Shown: positions 17,747 to 25,928 of the stretch, piece after piece
Layout: each line of letters opens with the position of its first letter
Position numbering within the stretch: the first letter of the stretch is position 1
Source: Amycolatopsis sp. cg9
Lineage (GTDB): Bacteria; Actinomycetota; Actinomycetes; Mycobacteriales; Pseudonocardiaceae
DNA: 64,000 nucleotides
Assembly (NCBI RefSeq): GCF_041346945.1
Contig: NZ_CP166850.1
Coordinates: forward strand, 5,254,501-5,318,500
Reading direction: 5' to 3'
Position numbers and translations under genes: made by a program
The notes under the pieces: model-generated
Databases searched by the model: none
Seen by the model: only the letters and a program-made list of their open reading frames with translations
Told to the model about the DNA's origin: nothing

Positions 17747-18577
17747 ATGAAATTCGGGATCTCGACGTTCGTGACCGACGAGGGCATCCGCCCCGACGTG
17801 CTGGGTGCGGCGCTGGAGGAACGCGGCTTCGACTCGCTGTTCCTGGCCGAGCACTCGCACATCCCGGCGAGCCGGGAAACGCCCTACCCCGGCGGGGGAG
17901 ACCTGCCGCGGGTGTACTACCGCACGCTCGACCCGTTCCTGGCACTCACCGCCGCGGCCACCGCGACTTCGGAGCTGCTGCTGGGCACCGGGATCGCGCT
18001 GCTGATCCAGCGCGACCTGATCCACACCGCGAAGGAGGTCGCGTCGCTGGACCTGATCTCCGACGGGCGCGCGCTGTTCGGCGTCGGCGTCGGCTGGAAC
18101 CGCGAGGAGATGCGCAACCACGGCACCGACCCGAAGACCCGCGGCGCGCTCATCGACGAGCAGCTGGCCGCGCTCAAGGAGATCTGGACGAAGGACGAGG
18201 CCGAGTTCCACGGCGAGCACGTCGGCTTCGACCCGATCTTCAGCTGGCCGAAGCCGGTGCAGAAGCCGCACGTCCCGATCTACATCGGCGGCGAGAGCGA
18301 AGCGGCCCTGAACCGGCTCGCCAAGTACGGCGACGGCTGGCTGCTGCGGGGCTACACGAAGTACCAGGAGGCGCAGCGCGTCCGCCGCTGGCTGGCCGAG
18401 CAGGGGCGGGAAGACGTCCAGTTCGCGGTCTTCGGCGGCCCGACGATCCCGAAGGTGATCGACGGCTTCCGCGAGGCCGGCGTCGAGCGGTACACGTTCC
18501 TGCTGGACACGCTGCCGGAAGCGGAGACGCTGAAGGCCCTCGACGAGCTGGCCGAGGTGGCCGACGCGCACCGCTGA
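17747..18577 (+). CDS. LLM-class F420-dependent oxidoreductase
   Basis: 276 residues from ATG 17747. It starts MKFGISTFVTDEGIRP and shows the luciferase-like TIM barrel pattern: FDSLFLAEHSHIP, TGIALLIQRDLIHTAKEVASLDLISDGR, GVGVGWNREEM and VPIYIGGESEAALNRLAKYGDGW. The last segments are characteristic of F420-dependent rather than FMN-dependent members in actinomycetes. It converges on kstR and may be unrelated to steroid breakdown; no KstR box lies upstream. Confidence 0.88.
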   Translation: MKFGISTFVTDEGIRPDVLGAALEERGFDSLFLAEHSHIPASRETPYPGGGDLPRVYYRTLDPFLALTAAATATSELLLGTGIALLIQRDLIHTAKEVASLDLISDGRALFGVGVGWNREEMRNHGTDPKTRGALIDEQLAALKEIWTKDEAEFHGEHVGFDPIFSWPKPVQKPHVPIYIGGESEAALNRLAKYGDGWLLRGYTKYQEAQRVRRWLAEQGREDVQFAVFGGPTIPKVIDGFREAGVERYTFLLDTLPEAETLKALDELAEVADAHR

Positions 18578-18584
18578 GGCGCGG

Positions 18585-19205
18585 CTACTTGTCCAGCAGC
18601 AGGTGGACCGACAGTTCGAGGCGGTTGGCGACGTCGGCCGCCGAGGCGCGGCGGGTCACCCAGGCCACCAGGTTCGCCATCCAGACGTCGGCGACGACGT
18701 GGAAGATGTCCCGGTCGGCCTCGGTGGGCTCGTCGATGCCCATCGCCTTGGCGAACATGTTCTCCATCAGCAGCCCGACCTGCTCGACCTCGGCGGCCGC
18801 GGACGTGTCGGCGAACATGAACGCGCGCACCATGGCCTCGGTCAGGTGCGGGTCGCGCTGCATCAGGCGGGTGTTGCGGCCGAGCACGAACATCAGCCGC
18901 TCGGCGGGCGTCTCGCCTGGGATGGCCTGCCGCTCGAGCTTCTCCTGCGCACGCTCGAATTCGCGCGCCAGCCCGGAGACGAGCAGGTGGATCTTCGACG
19001 GGAAGTACCGGTAGAGGGTGCCGAGCGCGACGTCCGCCTTCTCGGCGACGGCCCGCATCTGGACGGCGTCGTAGCCGCCCTTCGAGGCCAGGGCGAGGGT
19101 CGCGTCGATGATCCGGCGCCGCCGGTCGCGCTGGGCGGCCGAGCCGAGCTCGTCGGCACCGATCGCGCTCAGGCCGTTGGCGCGCGCCTTGGTCTTGCCG
19201 GGCAT
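18585..19205 (-). CDS. kstR: KstR, TetR-family repressor of steroid catabolism
   Basis: 206 residues. The N-terminal HTH and flanks, ELGSAAQRDRRRRIIDATLA, ASKGGYDAVQMRAVAEKADV and ALGTLYRYFPSKIHLL, are close to mycobacterial KstR as I remember it, and the C-terminal ligand domain aligns along its length (LTEAMVRAFMFAD, DVWMANLVAWVTRRASA). KstR represses cholesterol catabolic genes and releases DNA on binding a steroid-CoA intermediate. As in Mycobacterium it is divergent from fadE34. A near-perfect KstR box 19 bp upstream of its start implies autoregulation. Confidence 0.93.
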   Translation of the reverse strand: MPGKTKARANGLSAIGADELGSAAQRDRRRRIIDATLALASKGGYDAVQMRAVAEKADVALGTLYRYFPSKIHLLVSGLAREFERAQEKLERQAIPGETPAERLMFVLGRNTRLMQRDPHLTEAMVRAFMFADTSAAAEVEQVGLLMENMFAKAMGIDEPTEADRDIFHVVADVWMANLVAWVTRRASAADVANRLELSVHLLLDK

Positions 19206-19223
19206 CGGAGTCCCCCCTTGCGT

Positions 19224-19237
19224 CGGAACTTGTTCCA
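19224..19237. promoter_or_regulatory. KstR box in front of kstR (13 of 14 matches)
   Basis: CGGAACTTGTTCCA matches TNNAACNNGTTNNA except for the first base. It lies 19-32 bp upstream of the kstR start, so it should mediate autorepression. Confidence 0.8.
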
Positions 19238-19300
19238 GTTCATGACGTAGAGTACCTGTCCTGGCGAAACGTTCAACAATCGACCCACTGGCCGAAAAAC

Positions 19301-19314
19301 TGTAACACGTTCTA
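19301..19314. promoter_or_regulatory. KstR box in front of fadE34 (perfect match)
   Basis: TGTAACACGTTCTA fits TNNAACNNGTTNNA at every fixed position. It overlaps a -10-like TACACT at 19313-19318, so repressor binding would block the fadE34 promoter directly. Confidence 0.85.
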
Positions 19315-19351
19315 CACTCGCGAGTAGTGTCCCGTCCCGCGAGGAGGCCCG

Positions 19352-21397
19352 ATGCCGGTCGCGCTCACCGACGAACAGGCCGCGCTGGCCGAGGCGATCC
19401 ACGCCTGGTCCGCCGCGCACCACCCGCGAGAGGCGGTGCGCGCGGCCGAAACCGGGATTCCCGCCGGGTTCGCCGCTCTCGGCCTGCTCGGCGTCGCGCT
19501 GCCCGGTGAAGTGGGCGGCGCCGACGGCAGTATCGCCGATCTGGCCGCCGGCCTCGCCGCCGCGGCCGGGGAACTGGTCCCGGGTCCGCTGCTCGGCACC
19601 GCGCTCGGCGGCCTCCTGCTCGCCGGGGTCCCCGCCGCCAAGGAACTGCTCCCGGCGCTGGCGGAGGGGGAGGCGACGCTCGCCGTGCTGCTGGACGCGC
19701 CGCCGCTCGACGGCGGCGTCACCGGCCCGGTGCCCGGCGTCGACGCCGGGACGTGGCTCCTGGTGCCCGCCGAGGGCGGGCACGTGCTGCTCGCGCCGGG
19801 CACGCCGGGAGTCACGGTCGAACCCCTGGCCGCGTTCGACTTCTCGCGTCCGCTCGCGCGCGTCCGCTTCTCCGGCGTCCGCGCCGACGTCCTCACCCTG
19901 CCGCCGGTCACCCCTCTCGCGGCGACGCTGGCCGCGGCCGAAGCCGCCGGCGTGGCGCGGCGGTGCCTGACCGTCGCGGTCGACTACGCCAAGGTCCGCG
20001 AGCAGTTCGGCAGGCCGATCGGCGCGTTCCAGGCGATCAAGCACCTCTGCGCCGAGATGCTCTGCCGCGCCGAAGCGGCCGAAGCGCTGGCCTGGGACGC
20101 GGCGTCCGGGCAGCACCCGCTGTCGGTGGCGAGCGCGGCCGTCGTCGCCCTCGACGCCGCCGTCGCGAACGCCGAGGACTGCGTCCAGGTCCTCGGCGGG
20201 ATCGGGTTCACCTGGGAGCACGACGCGCACCTGTACCTGCGCCGGGCGGTGGCCCTGCGGCAGTGGCTCGGCGGGACCGGGACGTGGCGGCGGCGGGCGG
20301 CGTCGCTGGCGCTGGACGGGTCGGAGCGCACCCTGGACATCGACGTCGGCGACGATCCCGCCCTGCGTGCCGAGGTGACGCGGATCGCGGCGCTGCCCGC
20401 GGGCGAGCAGCGGGCCGCGCTGGCCGACGCCGGGTTGCTGACCCCGCACTGGCCCGCGCCCTACGGCCGGGGTGCCGCCGCCGCGGAGCAGCTGCGGATC
20501 GACGGCGCGCTCGCCGGGGCCGGGATCCGCCGGCCGGACCTGGTGATCGGCGCGTGGGCGGTGCCGACGATCCTCGAACACGGCAGCGACGAGCAGCGCG
20601 ACCGGTTCGCCCGGCCCACCCTCCGGGGTGAGCTCACGTGGTGCCAGCTGTTCAGCGAACCCGGCGCGGGCTCCGACCTGGCCGCGCTGCGGACGGCCGC
20701 ACGCCGCGTCGAAGGTGGCTGGCGGCTGTCCGGCCAGAAGGTGTGGACGTCGCTCGCGCGCGAAGCCGACTGGGGGATCTGCCTGGCCCGCACCGACCCG
20801 GACGCGCCCAAGCACAAGGGCATCACGTACTTCCTGGTCGACATGCGCGCCGAGGGCATCACCACGCGCCCGCTGCGCGAGATCACCGGTGACGCCGTGT
20901 TCAACGAGGTGTTCCTGGACGACGTGTTCGTCCCGGACGCGGACGTGGTCGGCACGCCGGGCGGCGGCTGGCGGCTCGCGCGCACGACGCTGGCCAACGA
21001 GCGGGTGGCCATCGGGAGTGGTTCCGCCGTCGGGGAGAGCGTGCAGACCCTGGTGTCCACAATGGATGCTTCGGCGCTCGGCGACGTCGCGCTGGACCGG
21101 CTCGGTTCCCTGGTGGCCGACGGGGTCGCGGGCTCGGTGCTGGACCTGCGGGCGGCGTTGCGGCGGCTCGGCGGGCAGGACCCGGGTGCGGAGTCGAGCG
21201 TGCGGAAGCTGCTCGGGGTGCGGCACCGGCAGGACGTGGCCGCGTTCGCCGTCGAAGCGGCCGGGACCGGCGCGCTCCTCGCGGACGGGGCGGCGCAGCG
21301 CGAGTACCTGCTGACGCGGTGCCTGTCGATCGCGGGCGGGACCACCCAGGTGCTGCTTTCGCTGACGGCCGAACGGCTTCTGGGCCTGCCGCGCTGA
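19352..21397 (+). CDS. fadE34: FadE34-type fused acyl-CoA dehydrogenase (steroid side-chain)
   Basis: 681 residues, about twice a normal acyl-CoA dehydrogenase, made of two ACAD modules. The N-terminal half ends with YAKVREQFGRPIGAFQAIKH and VLGGIGFTWEHDAHLYLRR; the C-terminal half (from about 330) carries WCQLFSEPGAGSDLAALR, GQKVWTSLAREADW and the closing LSIAGGTTQVLLSLTAERLL. Such a fusion mimics the heteromeric steroid ACADs. FadE34 (ChsE3) oxidises side-chain acyl-CoA thioesters of cholesterol-derived steroids with FAD. GAGGAGG precedes ATG 19352. The kstR-fadE34 divergent pair is conserved with Mycobacterium tuberculosis. Confidence 0.9.
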   Translation: MPVALTDEQAALAEAIHAWSAAHHPREAVRAAETGIPAGFAALGLLGVALPGEVGGADGSIADLAAGLAAAAGELVPGPLLGTALGGLLLAGVPAAKELLPALAEGEATLAVLLDAPPLDGGVTGPVPGVDAGTWLLVPAEGGHVLLAPGTPGVTVEPLAAFDFSRPLARVRFSGVRADVLTLPPVTPLAATLAAAEAAGVARRCLTVAVDYAKVREQFGRPIGAFQAIKHLCAEMLCRAEAAEALAWDAASGQHPLSVASAAVVALDAAVANAEDCVQVLGGIGFTWEHDAHLYLRRAVALRQWLGGTGTWRRRAASLALDGSERTLDIDVGDDPALRAEVTRIAALPAGEQRAALADAGLLTPHWPAPYGRGAAAAEQLRIDGALAGAGIRRPDLVIGAWAVPTILEHGSDEQRDRFARPTLRGELTWCQLFSEPGAGSDLAALRTAARRVEGGWRLSGQKVWTSLAREADWGICLARTDPDAPKHKGITYFLVDMRAEGITTRPLREITGDAVFNEVFLDDVFVPDADVVGTPGGGWRLARTTLANERVAIGSGSAVGESVQTLVSTMDASALGDVALDRLGSLVADGVAGSVLDLRAALRRLGGQDPGAESSVRKLLGVRHRQDVAAFAVEAAGTGALLADGAAQREYLLTRCLSIAGGTTQVLLSLTAERLLGLPR

Positions 21398-21460
21398 TCG
21401 CCGGGGCGGCGCGAAAGGACCGTTCGTGCCGCCCGGCCCGAAACTGTCGGTGGCGTGTTC

Positions 21461-21473
21461 TAGCGTTGCCGTC
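21461..21473 (+). promoter_or_regulatory. -10 element for leaderless SNF2 gene
   Basis: TAGCGT at 21461-21466 followed by 7 nt and GTG 21474, with no ribosome site between. The same arrangement (TAGCGT plus 7 nt) precedes the MFS gene at 57001. Confidence 0.4.
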
Positions 21474-24400
21474 GTGGAGTTCAGCGCAGACACCCAGGCC
21501 ACCTACCTCCCCGCGGACCCCCCGCGGGAAGGCGTGCTGGCCTTGTGGGGCGACGACGTGGCCGGCGGGACCACGATCGAGCTCGTCCTGCCCCGGGGCG
21601 CCAAGTTCGCGCGGACGAAGGTCGACGCGGAGCTGGTGCCGCTCGAACGCGCGCTGCCCCGGCTGCTGTCGGTGGGGGAGGAGGCCAGCCCGGCCGTCGC
21701 GGCGTGGTCGGCCGCGGTCAACGCGGGGGTGAACCTCGTCGCGCGGGGCCGGCTGCGCCCGGCCGTCTCCCCGGCCGGCGCGGCGGCCTGGCGGATCGGC
21801 CCGCTCGACGCGGCGGACGAGGAGCTGCTGCGCGGGCTCGCCGGCGCCCTGCCACCGGAGGCGTACGCGCTGCCGCTGACCGGCCTGAAACGCATCCGGC
21901 TGCACTCGCCGGACTCCCTGGTCCGCGCCTTGTGGGACGCGACGGCCGACCTGCTGGTCCGCAGCCCGGCCGCCCCGGTCGGCGCCGGCGACCCGGCGTT
22001 CGCCGCCCGCGAACCGGCCCTGCTCGGCCCGGACGGCGCCGCCTGGCTGGCCGAGCTGGAGGCCCGCGAGCCGCGGGGCGTGCAGGTGCTGCTGCGTGTC
22101 GAGGGCCTGGACGACGACACGTTCGCCGGCGTCCTGGCGGTCCGGAGCATGGCGGAGCCGAGCCTGGTGGTGGAGGCGGCGACGCTCTGGGACGCTCCGG
22201 ACGCGGTCCTGAACCGCCTCGGCGACCAGGTCGAAACGCAGCTCCTGCTCGGCCTGCGCCGCGGCGCGCGGGCGTGGGCGCCGCTGGGCCGCGTGCTGGC
22301 CGAGCCTGCGCCCGCCTCGCTGGTGCTGTCCGACGAAGAGGTCGTCGACCTGCTCACCGACGGCGCCCGCGAGCTGGGCGGAGCCGGCATCGAGGTGCTC
22401 TGGTCGAAGGGCCTGTTCGCGGGCGAGGTGAAGGCGAAGGCGAGCGCCACGCAGGCGCCGGCGAGCGTGGCGGGAGCGGAGTTCGCGCTGCGCAGCCTCC
22501 TGGAGTTCCGCTGGCAGCTCAGCCTGGGCGGCGAGCAGCTGACGGAGGCGGAGGTCGCGGCGCTGGCCGAGGCGAAGCGGCCCCTGGTCCGCCTGCGCGG
22601 GCAGTGGGTCCGGGTGGACCCGCAGCTGCTGGCCCGCGTCCGCGGCCGCACCCGCAAGCTCGACGCGGGCGAGGCCTTGGCGGCGGCGCTGACGGGCGAG
22701 CTGGAACTGGACGGCGAGCGCGTGGAGTTCGCGGCCCCACCGGTCCTGGGCGACCTGGCCTCCCGCATCCGCGACCGGGCGGGTTCGGAGGTCGTCCCGC
22801 CGCCGGGTCTGCAGGCGACGCTGCGGCCGTACCAGCAGGCGGGATTGGCGTGGCTGGCGACGATGACCGGCCTGGGTCTGGGCGCTTGCCTGGCCGACGA
22901 CATGGGGCTGGGCAAGACGATCCAGCTGATCGCCCTCCACCTGCATCGGCGTGCCCTCGCCCAGTCCGGTCCTCGGCAACTCGCGGATCCGCTGCCGGCT
23001 GTCGCACCCAGCGGTGGGGGTGCCCTGCCGCCCGGTTCCCGGCCCGCCGCCGTGCTCTCGTCCGCCGCTGGGCCCCAGCCCACCGGCGTCGAGTCGCAGC
23101 CGGCTGCCGCCGAGCCCGTATCCACCGTCGGCGAGTCCCCCTCGGTCGCCGCCGATGCTCAGCCCGCTGCCGCCGAGCCCGCGTCGGCCGGCGGCGCTCG
23201 ACCCGCTGTCGAGCCCTGGCCGGCCGACGGCGCATCCCCCTCGGGCGGCCCTGCGCTCCGGCCTGCCGGCGCCGGGTCCACGCGCTCCGATGCCGACGTC
23301 CCACCTGTCGCCGCCGAGCCCGCGTCCACCGGCGCCGGGTTGCAGCCGGCCGCCGCCGAGCGCCAGCCCTCCGGCGTCGAATCCCCGCTCCCCACCGGCG
23401 GTCCCACCCTCGTCCTCTGCCCCACCTCCCTCCTCGGCAACTGGGAGCGCGAGTTCGCCCGCTTCGCCCCCGAAATCCCCGTCCGGAGGTTCCACGGCGG
23501 CAGCCGCCACCTCGACGACCTCGCCCCCGACGAAGTCGTCCTCGCCACCTACGGCGTCCTCCGCCGCGACCGCGAAACGCTGTCCGAAGTGGACTGGGGC
23601 CTGGTCGCCGCGGACGAAGCGCAGCACGTCAAGAACCCGCTCTCCGCCACGGCCAAGGAACTCCGCAAGATCCCCGCCCGCGCCAAGGTCGCCCTCACCG
23701 GCACCCCGGTCGAGAACCGCCTCACCGAGCTGTGGTCCATTGTGGACTGGACCACGCCCGGCCTGCTCGGTCCCCTCGACCGCTTCCGCCGCACCGTCGC
23801 GAAGCCGATCGAACGCGACCGCGACAAGGAAGTCACCGAACGGCTCGCCGCCACCGTGCGGCCGTTCCTCCTCCGGCGGCGCAAGTCCGATCCGGACATC
23901 GCGCCGGAGCTGCCGCCCAAGACCGAGACCGACCGGTTCGTCCCGCTGACCGCCGAGCAGACCACCCTGTACGAGGCCGTGGTGCGCGAGAACCTCGCCG
24001 AAATCCGCGAGTCGCAGGGCATCAAGCGGCGCGGGCAGGTGCTGCAGCTGCTCACCGAGCTCAAGCAGATCTGCAACCACCCGGCGCAGTTCCTCAAAGA
24101 ACCGCACGGCGCGCTCCCCGGCCGGTCCGGCAAGCTCGCGGCCTTCGAAGAACTCCTGGACGTCATCCTCGACGAAGGCGAGAGCGTCCTCGTGTTCAGC
24201 CAGTACGTCCAGCTCTGCCGCCTGCTCGAACGCCGCCTCAAGGAACGCGGCCTGCCCACCGAAGTCCTCTCGGGGGACAGCTCGCCGTCGAAGCGGCAGG
24301 ACATGGTCGACCGGTTCCAGGCCGGCGAGATCCCGGTGTTCCTGCTCTCGCTGAAGGCGGGCGGGGTCGGGCTCAACCTGACCCGCGCCACGCACGTCAT

Positions 24401-24647
24401 CCACTACGACCGCTGGTGGAACCCCGCGGTCGAAGACCAGGCGACCGACCGCGCCTACCGCATCGGCCAGGACCGGCCCGTCCAGGTGCACCGGCTGATC
24501 GCCGAAGGCACCCTCGAAGAGCGGATCGCCGAGGTGCTCGAGAAGAAGCGCGGGCTGGCCGAGTCGATCGTCGGCGCGGGGGAGGACTGGATCACCGAGC
24601 TCTCCGACGACGCGCTCGCCGACCTGGTCCGGCTCGGGAGCGGGTGA
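21474..24647 (+). CDS. SNF2-family DEAD/DEAH-type helicase with an inserted low-complexity segment
   Basis: 1057 residues if started at GTG 21474; an in-frame GTG at 21426 is the alternative. Residues 1-440 form the N-terminal region typical of bacterial SNF2 proteins. Motif I LADDMGLGKTIQLIALHL lies near 475, then about 150 Pro/Ala/Ser-rich residues (491-642, degenerate AAEPAST-like repeats) separate it from motif Ia LVLCPTSLLGNWEREF. The DEAQ box is near 713, and the second RecA domain follows with LVFSQYVQLCRLLERR, LSLKAGGVGLNL and ATDRAYRIGQDRPVQVHRLI. Predicted ATP-driven DNA translocase acting with the SWIM protein encoded next (TGATG overlap). No obvious link to steroid metabolism. Confidence 0.9.
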   Translation: MEFSADTQATYLPADPPREGVLALWGDDVAGGTTIELVLPRGAKFARTKVDAELVPLERALPRLLSVGEEASPAVAAWSAAVNAGVNLVARGRLRPAVSPAGAAAWRIGPLDAADEELLRGLAGALPPEAYALPLTGLKRIRLHSPDSLVRALWDATADLLVRSPAAPVGAGDPAFAAREPALLGPDGAAWLAELEAREPRGVQVLLRVEGLDDDTFAGVLAVRSMAEPSLVVEAATLWDAPDAVLNRLGDQVETQLLLGLRRGARAWAPLGRVLAEPAPASLVLSDEEVVDLLTDGARELGGAGIEVLWSKGLFAGEVKAKASATQAPASVAGAEFALRSLLEFRWQLSLGGEQLTEAEVAALAEAKRPLVRLRGQWVRVDPQLLARVRGRTRKLDAGEALAAALTGELELDGERVEFAAPPVLGDLASRIRDRAGSEVVPPPGLQATLRPYQQAGLAWLATMTGLGLGACLADDMGLGKTIQLIALHLHRRALAQSGPRQLADPLPAVAPSGGGALPPGSRPAAVLSSAAGPQPTGVESQPAAAEPVSTVGESPSVAADAQPAAAEPASAGGARPAVEPWPADGASPSGGPALRPAGAGSTRSDADVPPVAAEPASTGAGLQPAAAERQPSGVESPLPTGGPTLVLCPTSLLGNWEREFARFAPEIPVRRFHGGSRHLDDLAPDEVVLATYGVLRRDRETLSEVDWGLVAADEAQHVKNPLSATAKELRKIPARAKVALTGTPVENRLTELWSIVDWTTPGLLGPLDRFRRTVAKPIERDRDKEVTERLAATVRPFLLRRRKSDPDIAPELPPKTETDRFVPLTAEQTTLYEAVVRENLAEIRESQGIKRRGQVLQLLTELKQICNHPAQFLKEPHGALPGRSGKLAAFEELLDVILDEGESVLVFSQYVQLCRLLERRLKERGLPTEVLSGDSSPSKRQDMVDRFQAGEIPVFLLSLKAGGVGLNLTRATHVIHYDRWWNPAVEDQATDRAYRIGQDRPVQVHRLIAEGTLEERIAEVLEKKRGLAESIVGAGEDWITELSDDALADLVRLGSG

Positions 24648-25807
24648 TGCCACCGCGGCGGAACTTCGGCACCACCTGGTGGGGCCGCGCCTGGGTCGAC
24701 GCGCTGGAGCAGCGCGCGAAACTCGATCCGAACCGGCTGCCCCGCGGCCGCACCTACGCGCGCCAGGGCACGGTCAGCGAGCTGCACTTCGGCGCCGGCG
24801 CGATGACGGCGCGGGTGCGCGGCAGCCGGCCCCAGCCGTACCAGGTGACCATCACGATGCGCACCTTCACCGACGGCGAGTGGGACACCCTGCTGGGCGT
24901 GGTCGGCACGCAGCTCGGGCACGCGGCGGCGCTGCTCGACGGCGAGCTTCCGGGCGCGCTCGCCGAGCAGGCCCGCGAGGCGGGCGCCGACCTCCTGCCG
25001 GGCCCGGGCGACCTACGGCCGCGGTGCTCGTGCCCGGATTCGGCGAACCCGTGCAAGCACGTCGCCGCGGTGTACTACCTGGTCGCCGACGAGGTGGACC
25101 GCGATCCGTTCACGCTGTTCCTGCTGCGCGGCCGGCCGCGGGCGGACGTCCTGGCCGAGCTGCGCGCCCGCCGGTCGCCGGCCCGCGCGGACCGACCGAA
25201 GCTGCCGAAAGCGGCGGACGAAGGACTGACCCCGCGAGCCGCCTACGCCCGGCGGCCGGGGCCGATCCCGGCCGTGCCGCCCCCGCCGCGCGTCGCGGGA
25301 TCCCCGGCGGTCCTGGACCTCGACCCGCCACCGGCCACGGGCTGGACGGCGGCCGCACTGTCGACGCTCGCGGCGGACGCGGCCGCCCTGGCCCGCGACC
25401 TCCTGGTCGGCGGCGTGACAGCGGCCGAGCTGACGTTCGAAGAGGACTTGGCCCGCCGCGCGGCCGGCCGCACCGCCCCGGAGATCACCACCCTCGCGAC
25501 GGCGGCGGGCCTGCCACCCCGCGACCTGACCCGCTGGGCCGAAGCCTGGCGCGAAGCCGGCCGCGGCGGCTTGGCGGCCCTGCGCGAAACCTGGCAACCC
25601 GGCCCCGGCCCGCTGGCCGAGGCGCAAGCGATCCTGGCCGAAGCGGGCCTCCCGGGCCGGCCGAAGATCTGGCGCAACCGCCTCACCCAGGGCGGCCTGC
25701 AACTGCGCTACGGCCGCGACGCCCGCTGGTACCGCTTCGTCCGCTCCGGAACGGAGTGGCGGTTGGACGGCCCGCCGTCGGCGAGCCCGGTGGACCTGGC
25801 CTACTGA
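24647..25807 (+). CDS. SWIM zinc-finger protein, partner of the SNF2 helicase
   Basis: 386 residues. ATG 24647 overlaps the helicase stop (TGATG). It begins MPPRRNFGTTWWGRAWVDAL, standard for the SNF2-associated SWIM family, and has the zinc motif CSCPDSANPCKHVAAVYYL around residue 125. The C-terminal 200 residues are Ala/Arg-rich helices. SWIM proteins of this family are nearly always encoded beside a SNF2 helicase and presumably bind DNA or the helicase; the biological process is not established. Confidence 0.9.
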   Translation: MPPRRNFGTTWWGRAWVDALEQRAKLDPNRLPRGRTYARQGTVSELHFGAGAMTARVRGSRPQPYQVTITMRTFTDGEWDTLLGVVGTQLGHAAALLDGELPGALAEQAREAGADLLPGPGDLRPRCSCPDSANPCKHVAAVYYLVADEVDRDPFTLFLLRGRPRADVLAELRARRSPARADRPKLPKAADEGLTPRAAYARRPGPIPAVPPPPRVAGSPAVLDLDPPPATGWTAAALSTLAADAAALARDLLVGGVTAAELTFEEDLARRAAGRTAPEITTLATAAGLPPRDLTRWAEAWREAGRGGLAALRETWQPGPGPLAEAQAILAEAGLPGRPKIWRNRLTQGGLQLRYGRDARWYRFVRSGTEWRLDGPPSASPVDLAY

Positions 25808-25828
25808 CCGCCGGTCCCGAGCCCTCAA

Positions 25829-25912
25829 GCGCCCCAATGTGGCGTTGGTTGCGTCCAACGCACCGAACGCCACATTGGGTGCGTCTGACGCACCGAACGC
25901 CACATTGGGGCG
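25829..25912. repeat. Family B intergenic palindromic repeat, copy 1
   Basis: An inverted left unit (from 25829) is followed by two direct right units whose AACGCCACATTGGG cores start at 25866 and 25896, exactly 30 bp apart. The outermost arms 25829-25846 and 25895-25912 are a perfect 18-bp inverted repeat. It fills the 121-bp gap between two convergent genes, so it may also act as a terminator. The same core recurs at 50462-50518. Confidence 0.85.
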
Positions 25913-25928
25913 CACGGGGACCGGCCGG

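Noticed and set aside
25829..25912. CRISPR array suggested by 30-bp periodicity
   Set aside because: Units abut with no unique spacers, only two direct copies exist, one unit is inverted, and no cas gene is nearby. The same applies to 35331-35410 and 46050-46126.
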